The translations under genes and the position numbers were made by a program. Below the pieces are notes generated by a model. That model worked only from the letters and a program-made list of their open reading frames with translations, made no database searches and was not told where the DNA came from. A DNA stretch of 64,000 bases from Hydrogenophaga sp. (lineage in GTDB: Bacteria; Pseudomonadota; Gammaproteobacteria; Burkholderiales; Burkholderiaceae_C), in contig NZ_JAOASO010000089.1 in assembly GCF_030158645.1 (NCBI RefSeq), positions 84,056-148,055 of the forward strand. Direction: 5' to 3'. Position 1 is the stretch's first letter. Each line of letters begins with the position of its first letter. Positions 7,662 to 16,271 of the stretch are shown in pieces.

Positions 7662-8135
7662 ATGACCAAAACCCAAACCAAGACCAAATCAGTCCCGCCT
7701 GCGGATGCCGATCTGTTTCTCGGCAACCAGCTGTGCTTTGCGCTGTACGCCGCGTCTTTGGCCATGAGCAAGACCTACAGGCCGTTGCTGGCGCCTCTGG
7801 GTCTCACCTTTCCGCAATACGTCGTGATGATGGCGTTGTGGCAGCACAGACAACTCACGGCCGGCGCCTTGGCACAAGCGGTGGCACTGGACGCCGGCAC
7901 CCTGGTTCCGCTGGTTCGCAAGCTGGTCGCCCAAGGTCTTCTGAGCCGGGAACGCAGCCCGGAAGATGAACGCTCCGTGATCATTGCCCTCACGGCCACG
8001 GGCAAGGCGCTGCAGAAGCGGGCCCACGACGTCTATGCCCAGGCCGCATGCGCAACGCAGTGCTCGCTCCAGCAACGCCAAGCGCTGACGGCTCAACTCC
8101 AGACGCTGCGTGCGGCGCTGACCCAATCACCCTGA
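7662..8135 (+). CDS. MarR-family transcriptional regulator (OhrR-like group)
   Basis: A 157-residue MarR protein. The start at 7662 opens a Lys/Thr-rich N-terminus (MTKTQTKTK). LFLGNQLCFALYAASLAMSK follows, in which the Cys (about residue 24) falls where OhrR-type sensors carry the peroxidatic Cys. The winged helix (LTAGALAQAVALDAGTLVPL, then SRERSPEDERSVIIALT) is clear. The family includes organic-peroxide-sensing OhrR repressors; whether this Cys is redox-active is inference. A longer open frame upstream is rejected because it would run through the operator and the LysR gene. It likely controls itself and the dienelactone hydrolase gene 76 bp downstream. Confidence 0.83.
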   Translation: MTKTQTKTKSVPPADADLFLGNQLCFALYAASLAMSKTYRPLLAPLGLTFPQYVVMMALWQHRQLTAGALAQAVALDAGTLVPLVRKLVAQGLLSRERSPEDERSVIIALTATGKALQKRAHDVYAQAACATQCSLQQRQALTAQLQTLRAALTQSP

Positions 8136-8211
8136 AACGCACGGCGCGCACCGCGTCTGTTTCCTGTCTGTTTTTCCACGCCCGCAACCCCCAACCACCC
8201 GAGGAATTTTC

Positions 8212-9105
8212 ATGAAACTGATGGACTACGGCCTCAAGCCAATCGACTTCCAGAACCCCCCTCAAGCCTCGTCCGCCCACCCCTCGCGGCGCGGATTCGT
8301 CATGACGTCCCTGGCGTCGGGTTTCGCCCTCGCATCCAACCCGGTGCTGGCCCAGGCCATCGTCACCGACAGCAAAGGCCTGGTGGCCGGCGAAGTCAGT
8401 GTGCCTGTGGCGGACGGCAAGATGCCTGCCTACCGCGCCATGCCCGCGGGCCCTGGCAAGTTCCCGGTGATCCTGGTGGTTCAGGAAATCTTCGGTGTGC
8501 ACGAGCACATCAAAGACATGTGCCGGCGCTACGCCAAGCAGGGCTACTACGCGATCGCGCCGGAAATGTTCGCGCGCCAGGGCGACGTGTCGAAGATGAC
8601 CGACATCCAGACGATCCTTTCGCAGGTCGTCTCCAAAGTGCCCGACGCCCAGGTCTGCGCCGACCTCGACGCCACCCTCGCATTCGCGCGCGCCAGCGGC
8701 AAAGCCGATGTTCAGCGCACGGGTCTGGTGGGTTACTGCTGGGGTGGCCGCACGGCGTGGGTCTACGCTCGGCACAACAGCAAGCTCAACGCTGCCGTGG
8801 CGTATTACGGGTTGCTCGAGGGTCTGAAGGCGCCGGAGCTGCGCCCCGAAGACCCCATCGACTTTGCGGACCAGATCAAGGTGCCTGTGCTGGGCCTGTA
8901 TTCCGGCATTGACGCGTTCGTCAAGCAGGAGACCATCGCGAAGATGCGAGGCCTGATCAACAAGGGCGGCAGCGGCTCGGAGATCGTGGTTTTCCCCAAC
9001 GTCGACCACGGCTTCAACGCCGACTACCGCCCCAGCTACGACAAGTCGGCCGCCACGTACGCCCAGAAGCTGGCCAACGACTGGCTGAAAAAGCACAAGG
9101 TCTGA
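8212..9105 (+). CDS. Exported dienelactone-hydrolase-family protein
   Basis: A 297-residue alpha/beta-hydrolase of the dienelactone hydrolase family. The N-terminus carries a twin-arginine signal (SRRGFVMTSLASGFALA, about residues 25-42) ending LAQA. The catalytic triad is visible: the Cys nucleophile in GYCWGG (about residue 180), Asp in SGIDAF and His in NVDHGF. Such enzymes hydrolyse dienelactones or other esters/lactones, and Tat-exported versions are common in Betaproteobacteria. GAGGA precedes the start by 5 bp. Position behind a redox-type MarR gene suggests induction under the same stress. The substrate is unknown. Confidence 0.86.
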   Translation: MKLMDYGLKPIDFQNPPQASSAHPSRRGFVMTSLASGFALASNPVLAQAIVTDSKGLVAGEVSVPVADGKMPAYRAMPAGPGKFPVILVVQEIFGVHEHIKDMCRRYAKQGYYAIAPEMFARQGDVSKMTDIQTILSQVVSKVPDAQVCADLDATLAFARASGKADVQRTGLVGYCWGGRTAWVYARHNSKLNAAVAYYGLLEGLKAPELRPEDPIDFADQIKVPVLGLYSGIDAFVKQETIAKMRGLINKGGSGSEIVVFPNVDHGFNADYRPSYDKSAATYAQKLANDWLKKHKV

Positions 9106-9210
9106 GGCCTCGACCGATGAGACGGCCAGGGCATGCGCAGGCCGTGGTCATGTGCATGTCCTGAACTTCTCAGCCGGGGATCCGCAGGCTCCCATGGTCG
9201 TTGCTGAAGG

Positions 9211-9239
9211 CCCGCGCACAAAGCCGGTTTGTGTGCGGG
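9211..9239. terminator. Strong hairpin between convergent genes
   Basis: CCCGCGCACAAA (9211-9222) pairs with TTTGTGTGCGGG (9228-9239) with one G-U wobble and a 5-nt loop. It lies between the dienelactone hydrolase and the convergent tannase gene. There is no clear T-tract, so terminator function is likely but not certain. Confidence 0.5.
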
Positions 9240-9265
9240 TTGCATCGCGACTCTGCGGTGAGCTC

Positions 9266-10906
9266 TCAAGGGCTCTCGCAGCGGAAGTTGTCCGCCTCAT
9301 CGGTGCTGCCCGTGCCCCGGTACCTGGCCACCTGGGGGAAGGGGCACAGCGGCCGAGTGCGGGTGACGATCCCGCCAGCGATGCGCGAAGCCACAATTTC
9401 CTGGGGGGCGATCCCCTTTTCCGACCAGGCCATGAGGGCGCGGAAAACGTCGGTCTTGGGCTCTGTGGGAACTGCGCCGCTGGAGCCCTGGCCGAATTGA
9501 TCCACGTTGGTGCCACCACCGCAGTGGCCCATGCCACCCACCATGTACAGCCGCGAGAACGCGTCAGCGTTGTCGTTGCCCATGGTCTGCTTCACCCGCT
9601 CGTAGTAACGGGTCGTGCCCTGCGGCATGATGAGGTTGTCTGACCAGCCGTGGTACATGATGAGCTTGCCGCCACGGGCCTTGAAGGCCGACAGATCCGG
9701 GTTGTCGGTGGCCATGCGTGGGCCCACTTGGGCGATGTTGTCGCTGAAGAAGGTCTCGTAGTTGAGGTAGTTCAGCGTGGTCCAGTCCCAGGTCGGATCA
9801 AAGTAAACCCAATAGCGTGCCTGCTCGATCGGAATCGGGAAGGGATTCGTCCCCGCGAGAGCCCCCAGGTTGGTGCCACGCTCCAGGCCCGGCCAGAGCA
9901 AGTTGCCACCGGCCCCGCGAGCGCCACCCCAGATTTTCTTGATCGCGTTGGCCTCGCCCGGTGTGAGGCAGGCGTTGTCTGCACAAGACGCGGTGGTGAT
10001 CGTGAGGTCGTTGGTGGGGTCGTAGTCGCAGGTGCGCGGATCATCGAGAACACCATCGGTCACGCCGTCGTTTCCGTCGCACACGGCAATGGCACGGTTG
10101 GTGGCGAGGGTCTGTTTGGCCGCTGGAATAGGCCCACCGGCTTCCTCCCGCATCGCGATCTGCGGCCAGATGTGATACGCCTGAAACCGGTCCCAGTGGA
10201 TGGCAGGTGCACCCGCAAGGATGGCGTCAAAGTCCTCGGGGTAGCGCTGCGCCATCATCAGACCCTGGCGTCCTCCGGTGGAGCAACCGTACCAGTAGGA
10301 GCGCACCGGGTCTTGTGCGTAGTACGCCTTGGTGAGCTGCTTGCCCACCACCGCCATCAAATGCATGGAGCGGTGTGCGAAGTCTTCCTGCAGTGGCACA
10401 TTGGGGTTGCCTGGTGAGAGCATGCCGAAGGCGCCAGACAACGGACTTCCGGTGTGGCCAGTATCGGTTTTCACACCCACGAAGCCTTGGCGCACGGAGT
10501 CGGTGGCCACGCCCAGCTGCGTGTTGCCGGCATACACGCCATTGCCCTCGGCGCGAAAGCGACCGTTCCAAGCTGCGGTCGGGAGTGACACCCAGATGTT
10601 CACCTGGGGGTCGACCTTCACCTTGACCAGGCAGTAGTCGCGGTCGGTGGCGCCAGCGCCGGTGCTGCCGGTGCTGACATCGAGCACAGTAACCGGTGCG
10701 TCGGCAGACAGGGCCGCCGCGCCAATGCCCGCCATGTTGCAGGCCACGGTCGGATTGATCGACAGGTTGTCGAAGTCGGGGCTTGGCACGGTGGGCGTGC
10801 TGACAACACCGTCGCCCCCGCCGCCACAGGCGGCCAGCAACAGGGTGGTCAGAGCGGCAGCCGCCGTGGTGCGGCGCCGCGGTGAAAGGGTGGTTGCGTG
10901 TCTCAA
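9266..10906 (-). CDS. Tannase/feruloyl-esterase-family lipoprotein
   Basis: A 546-residue exported esterase. I choose a TTG start at 10906 because AAGGAG stands 6 bp before it and it begins a clean lipoprotein signal (Arg-rich n-region, then LTTLLLAAC with the lipobox Cys near residue 26); upstream ATG codons would add a non-signal leader. The tannase-family nucleophile elbow is GCSTGGRQG (about residue 215) and the C-terminal catalytic His is in GGMGHCGGG. Members cleave galloyl or feruloyl esters or related aromatic esters such as MHET; the substrate here is open. It is divergent from an AraC regulator 231 bp away, a likely control partner. Confidence 0.85.
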   Translation of the reverse strand: MRHATTLSPRRRTTAAAALTTLLLAACGGGGDGVVSTPTVPSPDFDNLSINPTVACNMAGIGAAALSADAPVTVLDVSTGSTGAGATDRDYCLVKVKVDPQVNIWVSLPTAAWNGRFRAEGNGVYAGNTQLGVATDSVRQGFVGVKTDTGHTGSPLSGAFGMLSPGNPNVPLQEDFAHRSMHLMAVVGKQLTKAYYAQDPVRSYWYGCSTGGRQGLMMAQRYPEDFDAILAGAPAIHWDRFQAYHIWPQIAMREEAGGPIPAAKQTLATNRAIAVCDGNDGVTDGVLDDPRTCDYDPTNDLTITTASCADNACLTPGEANAIKKIWGGARGAGGNLLWPGLERGTNLGALAGTNPFPIPIEQARYWVYFDPTWDWTTLNYLNYETFFSDNIAQVGPRMATDNPDLSAFKARGGKLIMYHGWSDNLIMPQGTTRYYERVKQTMGNDNADAFSRLYMVGGMGHCGGGTNVDQFGQGSSGAVPTEPKTDVFRALMAWSEKGIAPQEIVASRIAGGIVTRTRPLCPFPQVARYRGTGSTDEADNFRCESP

Positions 10907-11137
10907 GTCGGTCTCCTTGTTGTGGGTGGGAACAGAGACCGCATTGCAGCGCAGCACGCTGCGCGCGTCTTTCATCAACGGCCCACGTTTTCACCAGCGA
11001 CGCATTTCTTATGGAATACCCGGAGACCGGAAACCCGCTAGCAGCTATCGCGTACCGGTATGCCTCAAGCGGCATTTCGGCGTCAGACTCATTGCCGTGT
11101 TCGCACGCCCGTGGAGGACATGCAAAGGAGACCCACC

Positions 11138-12043
11138 ATGCTTCAAACACACGCAAACGCAGCACCCGTCAACCCGTTGGAGGAGCGCGATTTGCTGGGC
11201 TCTGAGGCGTTGTCGCGATGGGCCGGAATGCCCATCGGATGGGTCGAGGCGGTGCCCGAACTTTCAGGTTCTTGTGAAACCGCGGGCAGCACCTTGCTGG
11301 CCATGATCGACTGCGGCCGCGCGCAAGCGGAGTTCCAGTACGGAAGCCGGTCCTTCTCCTACGAACTCGGCCCGGGTGCGATCGGCTTGTTCACCCCCGG
11401 TGGTCATGCTGACGTGTCCCACTGGCACTGCGACGGTGTTCGACGAATCATGCTGCAGTTCGATCAAGCGCGACTCGGGGACGCGGTGTTGTCGGAGCAA
11501 CTGGCGCGAATGCCCCTGCGCCCCGAGCGCGAGTTTCACGATGCGGATCTGGCAGGCGTGCTGCGAGCCATGGTTCACGAAGTTGCGGCAGGCAGTCCGA
11601 GTGGTGCTCTGTATGCCGAATCACTTTCACTCGGGGTGGCCATGAGATTGCAGCAGCGCGGTGCCAGCCGCCACAGCACGGTTCGTGAACGCGGCAAGCT
11701 GTCCACGGTTCAGACGGAACGTGTGCGCGAACTCGTGATGACCCGGCTTGCGAAAGATGTGTCCATCGGTGAGCTGGCCCAGGCCGCGGGTTTCAGCAGG
11801 ACGCAGTTCGTGCGCCTGTTCAAGAATTCGTTTGGTTGCACGCCTTACGAATACATCCTCGATGTCCGCCTGCAGGAGGCTCAAAGTCTGGTCCTCAACA
11901 GCGAACAGCCGTTGGCTGCGATCGCGGATGCGGTGGGATTTTCGAGCCAGAGCCACATGACAACCGCTTTTGTTCGAGCATCGGGCGTCACGCCCGGCGC
12001 ATTGCGTCGGGGTACCAACCGTCGGATGAAAAGCGCGTCCTGA
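11138..12043 (+). CDS. AraC-family transcriptional regulator
   Basis: A 301-residue regulator with an N-terminal cupin-like sensor half and a C-terminal pair of AraC helix-turn-helices (IGELAQAAGFSRTQFVRLFK and the second at PLAAIADAVGFSSQSHMTTA, about residues 215-285). AAAGGAGA precedes the ATG by 8 bp; earlier in-frame ATGs at 11060 and 11120 lack such a site. It is divergent from the tannase-family gene and probably senses an aromatic compound released by that esterase, which is inference from position. Confidence 0.86.
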   Translation: MLQTHANAAPVNPLEERDLLGSEALSRWAGMPIGWVEAVPELSGSCETAGSTLLAMIDCGRAQAEFQYGSRSFSYELGPGAIGLFTPGGHADVSHWHCDGVRRIMLQFDQARLGDAVLSEQLARMPLRPEREFHDADLAGVLRAMVHEVAAGSPSGALYAESLSLGVAMRLQQRGASRHSTVRERGKLSTVQTERVRELVMTRLAKDVSIGELAQAAGFSRTQFVRLFKNSFGCTPYEYILDVRLQEAQSLVLNSEQPLAAIADAVGFSSQSHMTTAFVRASGVTPGALRRGTNRRMKSAS

Positions 12044-12102
12044 CTGGCCAGGGTGCCCACCTGTTGCGTGAGAGTGGAGTCAAAAGGCGAGGGCATTGCA
12101 CC

Positions 12103-13299
12103 TCAGATCCGCATCACCCGCGCCCGCAGCCCTGTCTCCAGCAGCACCCCCACCACCACACCCACCCCCGCGTTCCACACCGACACGGCGGCGGTGGTGA
12201 GCAGCACGGCGCGTGCCTCCTTGTCGCGCGAGCTGCCGGCGGTGCCGATGGTGAGCGAGAAGCCGGCCACGAACAGCATGGCGCCGAGGGTGCCGGCGGG
12301 CAGCAGGTTCAGGAGTGCGGTGAGCTGCCCGCTGGCGAACAGGCCGGCGAGCAGCAGCACGCTGCCCAGAAACATCGGCGCGCGGCCGGTGCGCGCACCG
12401 CAGGCCACCTGCGCGGCCATGCCGCCCGCGCCAAAGCACATGGGGGGTGCGCCCAGGCCACCGGCCAGCAGGTTCATCAGGCCGGTGCCGCGCGCGGCGC
12501 GGTTCTCGTCCAGCGCCACGGCGGGGAACAGGCGGCGCGTTTCGGCCACGATGCCGAGGATGGCGTTGCCGAAAGTCAGCGGTATCTGTGCCGCGGCCAG
12601 GCCGATGGCCGCCAGCCACACGCTGGACTGGTTGAAGGCGGGCCACTGCTGCTCGGGCAGGTGCATGGCCCAGGGTGCGCTGGCCAGCGCCTGCAGCAGC
12701 TCGGGTTGCCGCCAGCCACCCACCGCCCAGCCCAAGGCCATGAGCGTCGGCATGGTGAGCCAGCCGCCACGGCCCAGCAGCACCAGCGCCAGCACCACCG
12801 ACGCCGCGCCCAGCAACGCGTCGCCTTCGATGCGCCGCAGCCCGGCCACGATGAGCGCGATGCCCAGGCCCAGCACCACGCCGTGGATCACGTCGCGCGA
12901 CACGTGGCGGGCGAGCCAGCGGGCCAGTCCACTCCACGCGGCGATGAGCCAGAACACCCCCGTGATCAGCGCGGCCAGCGAGAGCACCGCCGGCAAGTTT
13001 TGACCCGCCACCGCAGCGCTGGCCAGGGCCGCTGCGCCCACAGCCTTCATGGGCTGCACCGGGAAAGGAATGCGCCAACGCCAGCCCACCACGATGAGGC
13101 TAAGGCCAAAGGCCAGCAAGATCGACGTGGGGTGGACACCGGCCAGCACGATGAAGCCGACCAGAAAGGGCAGCAGGGTGCCCAGATCGCCCAACGCGCC
13201 GCCGAGGTCGCCGCGCCAGGTGGCGGGCGACAGGGCGGGCTGCGGGGAGGGGGTCTCGTGCGGTTCGGTCCTGGGCGTCACCGGGCGATTTTGCGGCAT
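12103..13299 (-). CDS. MOT1-like sulfate/molybdate transporter
   Basis: A 398-residue polytopic membrane protein. Conserved stretches GDLGTLLPFLVGFIVLAG near the N-terminus, PFPVQPMKAVGAAALASA near residue 80 and PMCFGAGGMAAQ near residue 270 are the hallmarks of the MOT1 (molybdate transporter) branch related to SulP permeases. Members move molybdate or sulfate. It begins only 16 bp after the metallo-beta-lactamase gene on the same strand, so it is probably the last gene of a four-gene transcript with possible sulfur links. The substrate is inferred from family. Confidence 0.8.
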   Translation of the reverse strand: MPQNRPVTPRTEPHETPSPQPALSPATWRGDLGGALGDLGTLLPFLVGFIVLAGVHPTSILLAFGLSLIVVGWRWRIPFPVQPMKAVGAAALASAAVAGQNLPAVLSLAALITGVFWLIAAWSGLARWLARHVSRDVIHGVVLGLGIALIVAGLRRIEGDALLGAASVVLALVLLGRGGWLTMPTLMALGWAVGGWRQPELLQALASAPWAMHLPEQQWPAFNQSSVWLAAIGLAAAQIPLTFGNAILGIVAETRRLFPAVALDENRAARGTGLMNLLAGGLGAPPMCFGAGGMAAQVACGARTGRAPMFLGSVLLLAGLFASGQLTALLNLLPAGTLGAMLFVAGFSLTIGTAGSSRDKEARAVLLTTAAVSVWNAGVGVVVGVLLETGLRARVMRI

Positions 13300-13315
13300 G
13301 GCCGCCGGGGTCTGC

Positions 13316-14290
13316 TCAGCGTCCGCCCAGGCTTTCCTTTTCCATCAGCAGGTAGGTGTTGTAGGCGTTCATGCGGTTGGCAAACCGGAACATGGGCATG
13401 GGCTCGAAGCGGCTCCAGTCGGTGGCGCTGTAGGCGTCTTCAAACGGCACCAGTTCTTTGGCGGCCTTGCCCATGGTGCTGCGCAAATAGGTGAGGTAGT
13501 CGCGCATCACCGCCATGTCCTGGCGCGGCTCGGTGGACGCCGCGCCGTGACCGGGCACCGCCACGGCGACGTCAAAACGCAGCAGGCGTTCGAGGGACTG
13601 GATCCACTGGTTGCTGTCGGCCTGGCCCACAAACGGCAGGCGCCCCGCGAACATGAGATCGCCGGCGAACAGCACGCGCTCGCTCGGCACATGAATGGCC
13701 AGGTCTTCCGGCGTGTGCGACGGACCCACGCGCTCCAGCACGAAGCGCATGCCCGAGAGCTCCAGCGCGGTGGAGTCGGTGAGCCAGCGGTCGGCCGGCA
13801 CCAGGCGGGTGTTGTCGTCCACCCAGGGCGCGAGCTCGCTGCGCGAAGCCACCAGGCGCTGCGCGGCGGTGTCCGAATTCAGGTAGGTGCGCGCGTCCTG
13901 CTGCGCCACGATCTGGGCGCCCAGCTCCTTGAACACCTGCAGGCCGTATATGTGGTCGGCGTGGTAGTGCGTCACGATCACGTGGGTGATGGGCTTGGGC
14001 GTGATCTCCGCGATTTTCTGCACCAGCCGGCGCGCGAGTGCGGGCGAGCCCAGCGCGTCGATCACCACCACCCCTTGTGGCGCCACCACAAAGGCGGCGT
14101 TGCTGATGAAGTTCTGGTTGGCCGGCGAGCCCAGTGCGGCCAGGCCCTGCACATACCAGCTGTTGGGACCGACCTTTTGCGGCTGCATGTCGCCCGGGGT
14201 CTGCGCCCATGCACCCAGGCTCAACGCAGCCAGGCTCATCGCGAGGGCACGGGCCAGTCCCCGACGCAGGCTGATGGAGATCGACATCAT
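13316..14290 (-). CDS. Exported metallo-beta-lactamase-fold hydrolase (SoxH-like)
   Basis: This 324-residue protein has a Sec signal peptide ending SLGAWAQ and one metallo-beta-lactamase domain. The metal motif is HYHADH (about residue 108), with further ligands in VGPSHTPEDL, GDLMFAG and PGHGA. Exported MBL proteins of this form are annotated SoxH-like or quinoprotein-relay zinc hydrolases and occur near sulfur-oxidation or periplasmic dehydrogenase genes. AAAGGAG lies 8 bp upstream of the start. It follows the rhodanese gene after 21 bp on the same strand. Confidence 0.82.
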   Translation of the reverse strand: MMSISISLRRGLARALAMSLAALSLGAWAQTPGDMQPQKVGPNSWYVQGLAALGSPANQNFISNAAFVVAPQGVVVIDALGSPALARRLVQKIAEITPKPITHVIVTHYHADHIYGLQVFKELGAQIVAQQDARTYLNSDTAAQRLVASRSELAPWVDDNTRLVPADRWLTDSTALELSGMRFVLERVGPSHTPEDLAIHVPSERVLFAGDLMFAGRLPFVGQADSNQWIQSLERLLRFDVAVAVPGHGAASTEPRQDMAVMRDYLTYLRSTMGKAAKELVPFEDAYSATDWSRFEPMPMFRFANRMNAYNTYLLMEKESLGGR

Positions 14291-14311
14291 GGGATGCTCC
14301 TTTTCAGACGT

Positions 14312-14773
14312 TCAGTGTTTTGCGGGGGCGGGGGTGCGGCTCGCGGCATCAAAGCCGCCCTTGGCCTTCCACTCTTCCATGCCGCCCTGCAAGATGCGCA
14401 GGTTGTCCCAGCCCGCCACGCGCAGCGCAAAGCCGGCCTGTGCCGACAGCGAGCCGGTGTTGCAGTAGATCAGCACGGGCTTGTCTTTGGGGATCGAACT
14501 GCGCTTGGCCAGCACCTGGCGCCAGTCCATGTTGATGGCGCCGGGAATGTGGCCCTTGGCAAACTGCCCGGCGTCGCGCGCATCGATCAACACGAACTTT
14601 TTCCAGTCGTCCCTGGGGATCTGCTCGGCAAAGATCACGCCGCCGCCGTACTCCACAAACTCGAGGTAGGCCTCCATCTCGTCGATGGCGGCGGCCTTGT
14701 CCGCCAGGGCGGCGGTGGGGCCGAGCAGGGCGAGGGTGCTCAGCACCGAGAGTGCGATGTGTCGGGGGTGCAT
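14312..14773 (-). CDS. Periplasmic single-domain rhodanese
   Basis: A 153-residue protein with a signal peptide ending AALADKA and one rhodanese domain. The active-site loop is YCNTGSLSAQ, with the persulfide Cys near residue 108; other motifs are VLIDARDAGQFAKGHIPGAIN and LQGGMEEWKAKGG. It should carry or transfer sulfane sulfur in the periplasm. I use the ATG at 14773 because it opens a clean signal peptide; the longer open frame upstream enters the next gene out of frame. It stands between the formylglycine-enzyme-like gene and the SoxH-like gene. Confidence 0.85.
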   Translation of the reverse strand: MHPRHIALSVLSTLALLGPTAALADKAAAIDEMEAYLEFVEYGGGVIFAEQIPRDDWKKFVLIDARDAGQFAKGHIPGAINMDWRQVLAKRSSIPKDKPVLIYCNTGSLSAQAGFALRVAGWDNLRILQGGMEEWKAKGGFDAASRTPAPAKH

Positions 14774-14862
14774 GTTGTCTCCGTTATTTGGAAGTAAATC
14801 AGCAATCACTGATATTGTGAGCCGAATTTGAACGGCCGGGAACCGGTCCAGCGCGGGGCGCC

Positions 14863-15570
14863 TCAGCCGTAGGCGCAGCGAAAGCCGATGTACACCGCGA
14901 AGAAATCGGCGGGCTTCCAGGCCACCACGTCGGCCTTCATCTGCGAGGCGCCGTACCACCAGGAGCCACCCATGGTGCGGCGCTCGTTGCCCTGGGCATC
15001 GCTCACCCATTCCCAGGCATTGGCGCCCATGTCGTGCAAGCCATTGACGCCGGCCGTGGTGTCGCCAGCCGGCGCAGCGCGGGGCCAGCGGTCGGCGTCG
15101 CTGGTGTTGGCGCCCAGCGGGCTGTTGCCGGTGGACCAGGGGTAGGTGGTGCCGCGCTGCCAGGGCGCGGGTGGGGCGGCGCGCTGCTCGGTGAAGGCCG
15201 CGCTCAGCCATTCGGCGGCGGTGGGCAGGCGCCCGCCGACCCAGCGGCAGTAGGCCGCCGCTTCCGCGTGCGTGAGGTGCACGGCGGGCAGCTGCTGGGA
15301 GGCGGGGGGCACGCCATCGGGTTGGCGCCAGTTCCAGCCGCTCCGTCGCTGCCAGCCGCCGTCGAATTCAAAGCCACCGCCTTCGGTTTCCGCGCGCGTC
15401 ACGGTGGATGTGGCCTGGGCAAAGCGGGCGAACTGCGCGATCGTGACCTCGGTGCGGTCGATCGCCATCGCGTTCAGCGGGACGCGGTCAGCGGCGGCCG
15501 GTTGGGCCAGCACCGGCGTGGCCGACGCCGTCACGAGGCAGGCTGCAAAAGCAAGGCGTGGGTGTTTCAT
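14863..15570 (-). CDS. Exported formylglycine-generating-enzyme-like protein
   Basis: This 235-residue protein has a signal peptide ending VLAQPAA and an FGE-sulfatase (SUMF1-type, C-type-lectin fold) domain. Typical motifs are IDRTEVTIAQFARF, AAAYCRWVGGRLPTAAEW, DMGANAWEWVSD and a C-terminal VYIGFRCAYG. The paired active-site cysteines that distinguish true formylglycine-generating enzymes are not obvious here, so a structural or other role (as in EgtB- or PvdO-like homologues) is possible. It is the first gene of the cluster leading into rhodanese, SoxH-like and MOT1-like genes. Confidence 0.78.
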   Translation of the reverse strand: MKHPRLAFAACLVTASATPVLAQPAAADRVPLNAMAIDRTEVTIAQFARFAQATSTVTRAETEGGGFEFDGGWQRRSGWNWRQPDGVPPASQQLPAVHLTHAEAAAYCRWVGGRLPTAAEWLSAAFTEQRAAPPAPWQRGTTYPWSTGNSPLGANTSDADRWPRAAPAGDTTAGVNGLHDMGANAWEWVSDAQGNERRTMGGSWWYGASQMKADVVAWKPADFFAVYIGFRCAYG

Positions 15571-15586
15571 GGCCGTTGTGATCCGC

Positions 15587-16072
15587 TCAGCCCGAAGTGG
15601 TTCGCAGCTCGTCGAAGCGGCTGGCAAATTCCTGGCGCAGCTGTTTGCGCACCTGGGCCGCGGCGTGGCGGCGGCGCTCGTCGGGGGTGTCGGGCTGCAG
15701 CTTGGGCACCGGCACGGGTTTGCCGTCTTCGCCCACCGCCACCATCGTGAAGAAGCAGCTGTTGGCGTGGCGCACCACCTGGTTGCGGATGTTCTCGGTC
15801 ACCACCTTGATGCCGATCTCCATCGACGAGGTGCCGGTGTGGTTCACCGAGGCCATGAAGGTCACGAGTTCACCCACGTGAATGGGCTGGCGGAACATGA
15901 CCTGGTCCACCGAGAGCGTGACCACATAGCTGCGCGCATAGCGGCTGGCGCAGGCATAGGCCACCTGGTCAAGCAGCTTGAGGATGGTGCCACCGTGCAC
16001 ATTGCCCGAGAAGTTGGCCATGTCCGGCGTCATGAGCACGGTCATGGTGAGTTGGTGGGTCGGCAGGTCCAT
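15587..16072 (-). CDS. Acyl-CoA thioesterase (YciA-type hotdog)
   Basis: A 161-residue cytoplasmic hotdog-fold thioesterase. The signature GNVHGGTILKLLDQVAYACA (about residues 22-42) includes the catalytic Asp, and TENIRNQVVRH lies in the second half. It hydrolyses acyl-CoA thioesters, substrate range unknown. The ATG at 16072 gives the family's normal length; a much longer open frame upstream would overlap the divergent Crp/Fnr gene. It lies 16 bp before the formylglycine-enzyme-like gene and could be the head of that transcript. Confidence 0.86.
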   Translation of the reverse strand: MDLPTHQLTMTVLMTPDMANFSGNVHGGTILKLLDQVAYACASRYARSYVVTLSVDQVMFRQPIHVGELVTFMASVNHTGTSSMEIGIKVVTENIRNQVVRHANSCFFTMVAVGEDGKPVPVPKLQPDTPDERRRHAAAQVRKQLRQEFASRFDELRTTSG

Positions 16073-16271
16073 GGTCGGGTTCCCGGTCAAGCGCAGCACA
16101 GCGCTGCAGGCGCGGATTGTGCCCGTGTCCCTGGGCCGGTCCGGCGGGGCCCACGACCGGTGGCGGTTCTCCTGTAGGTCCCTTCCTACGTGCGCACGCC
16201 CGTTCGACCGACAGACCGGCGGCGCCCTTGCCGGAAAACTGGAGGCATCCATTTTTTCAAGAGGCCCAGCC

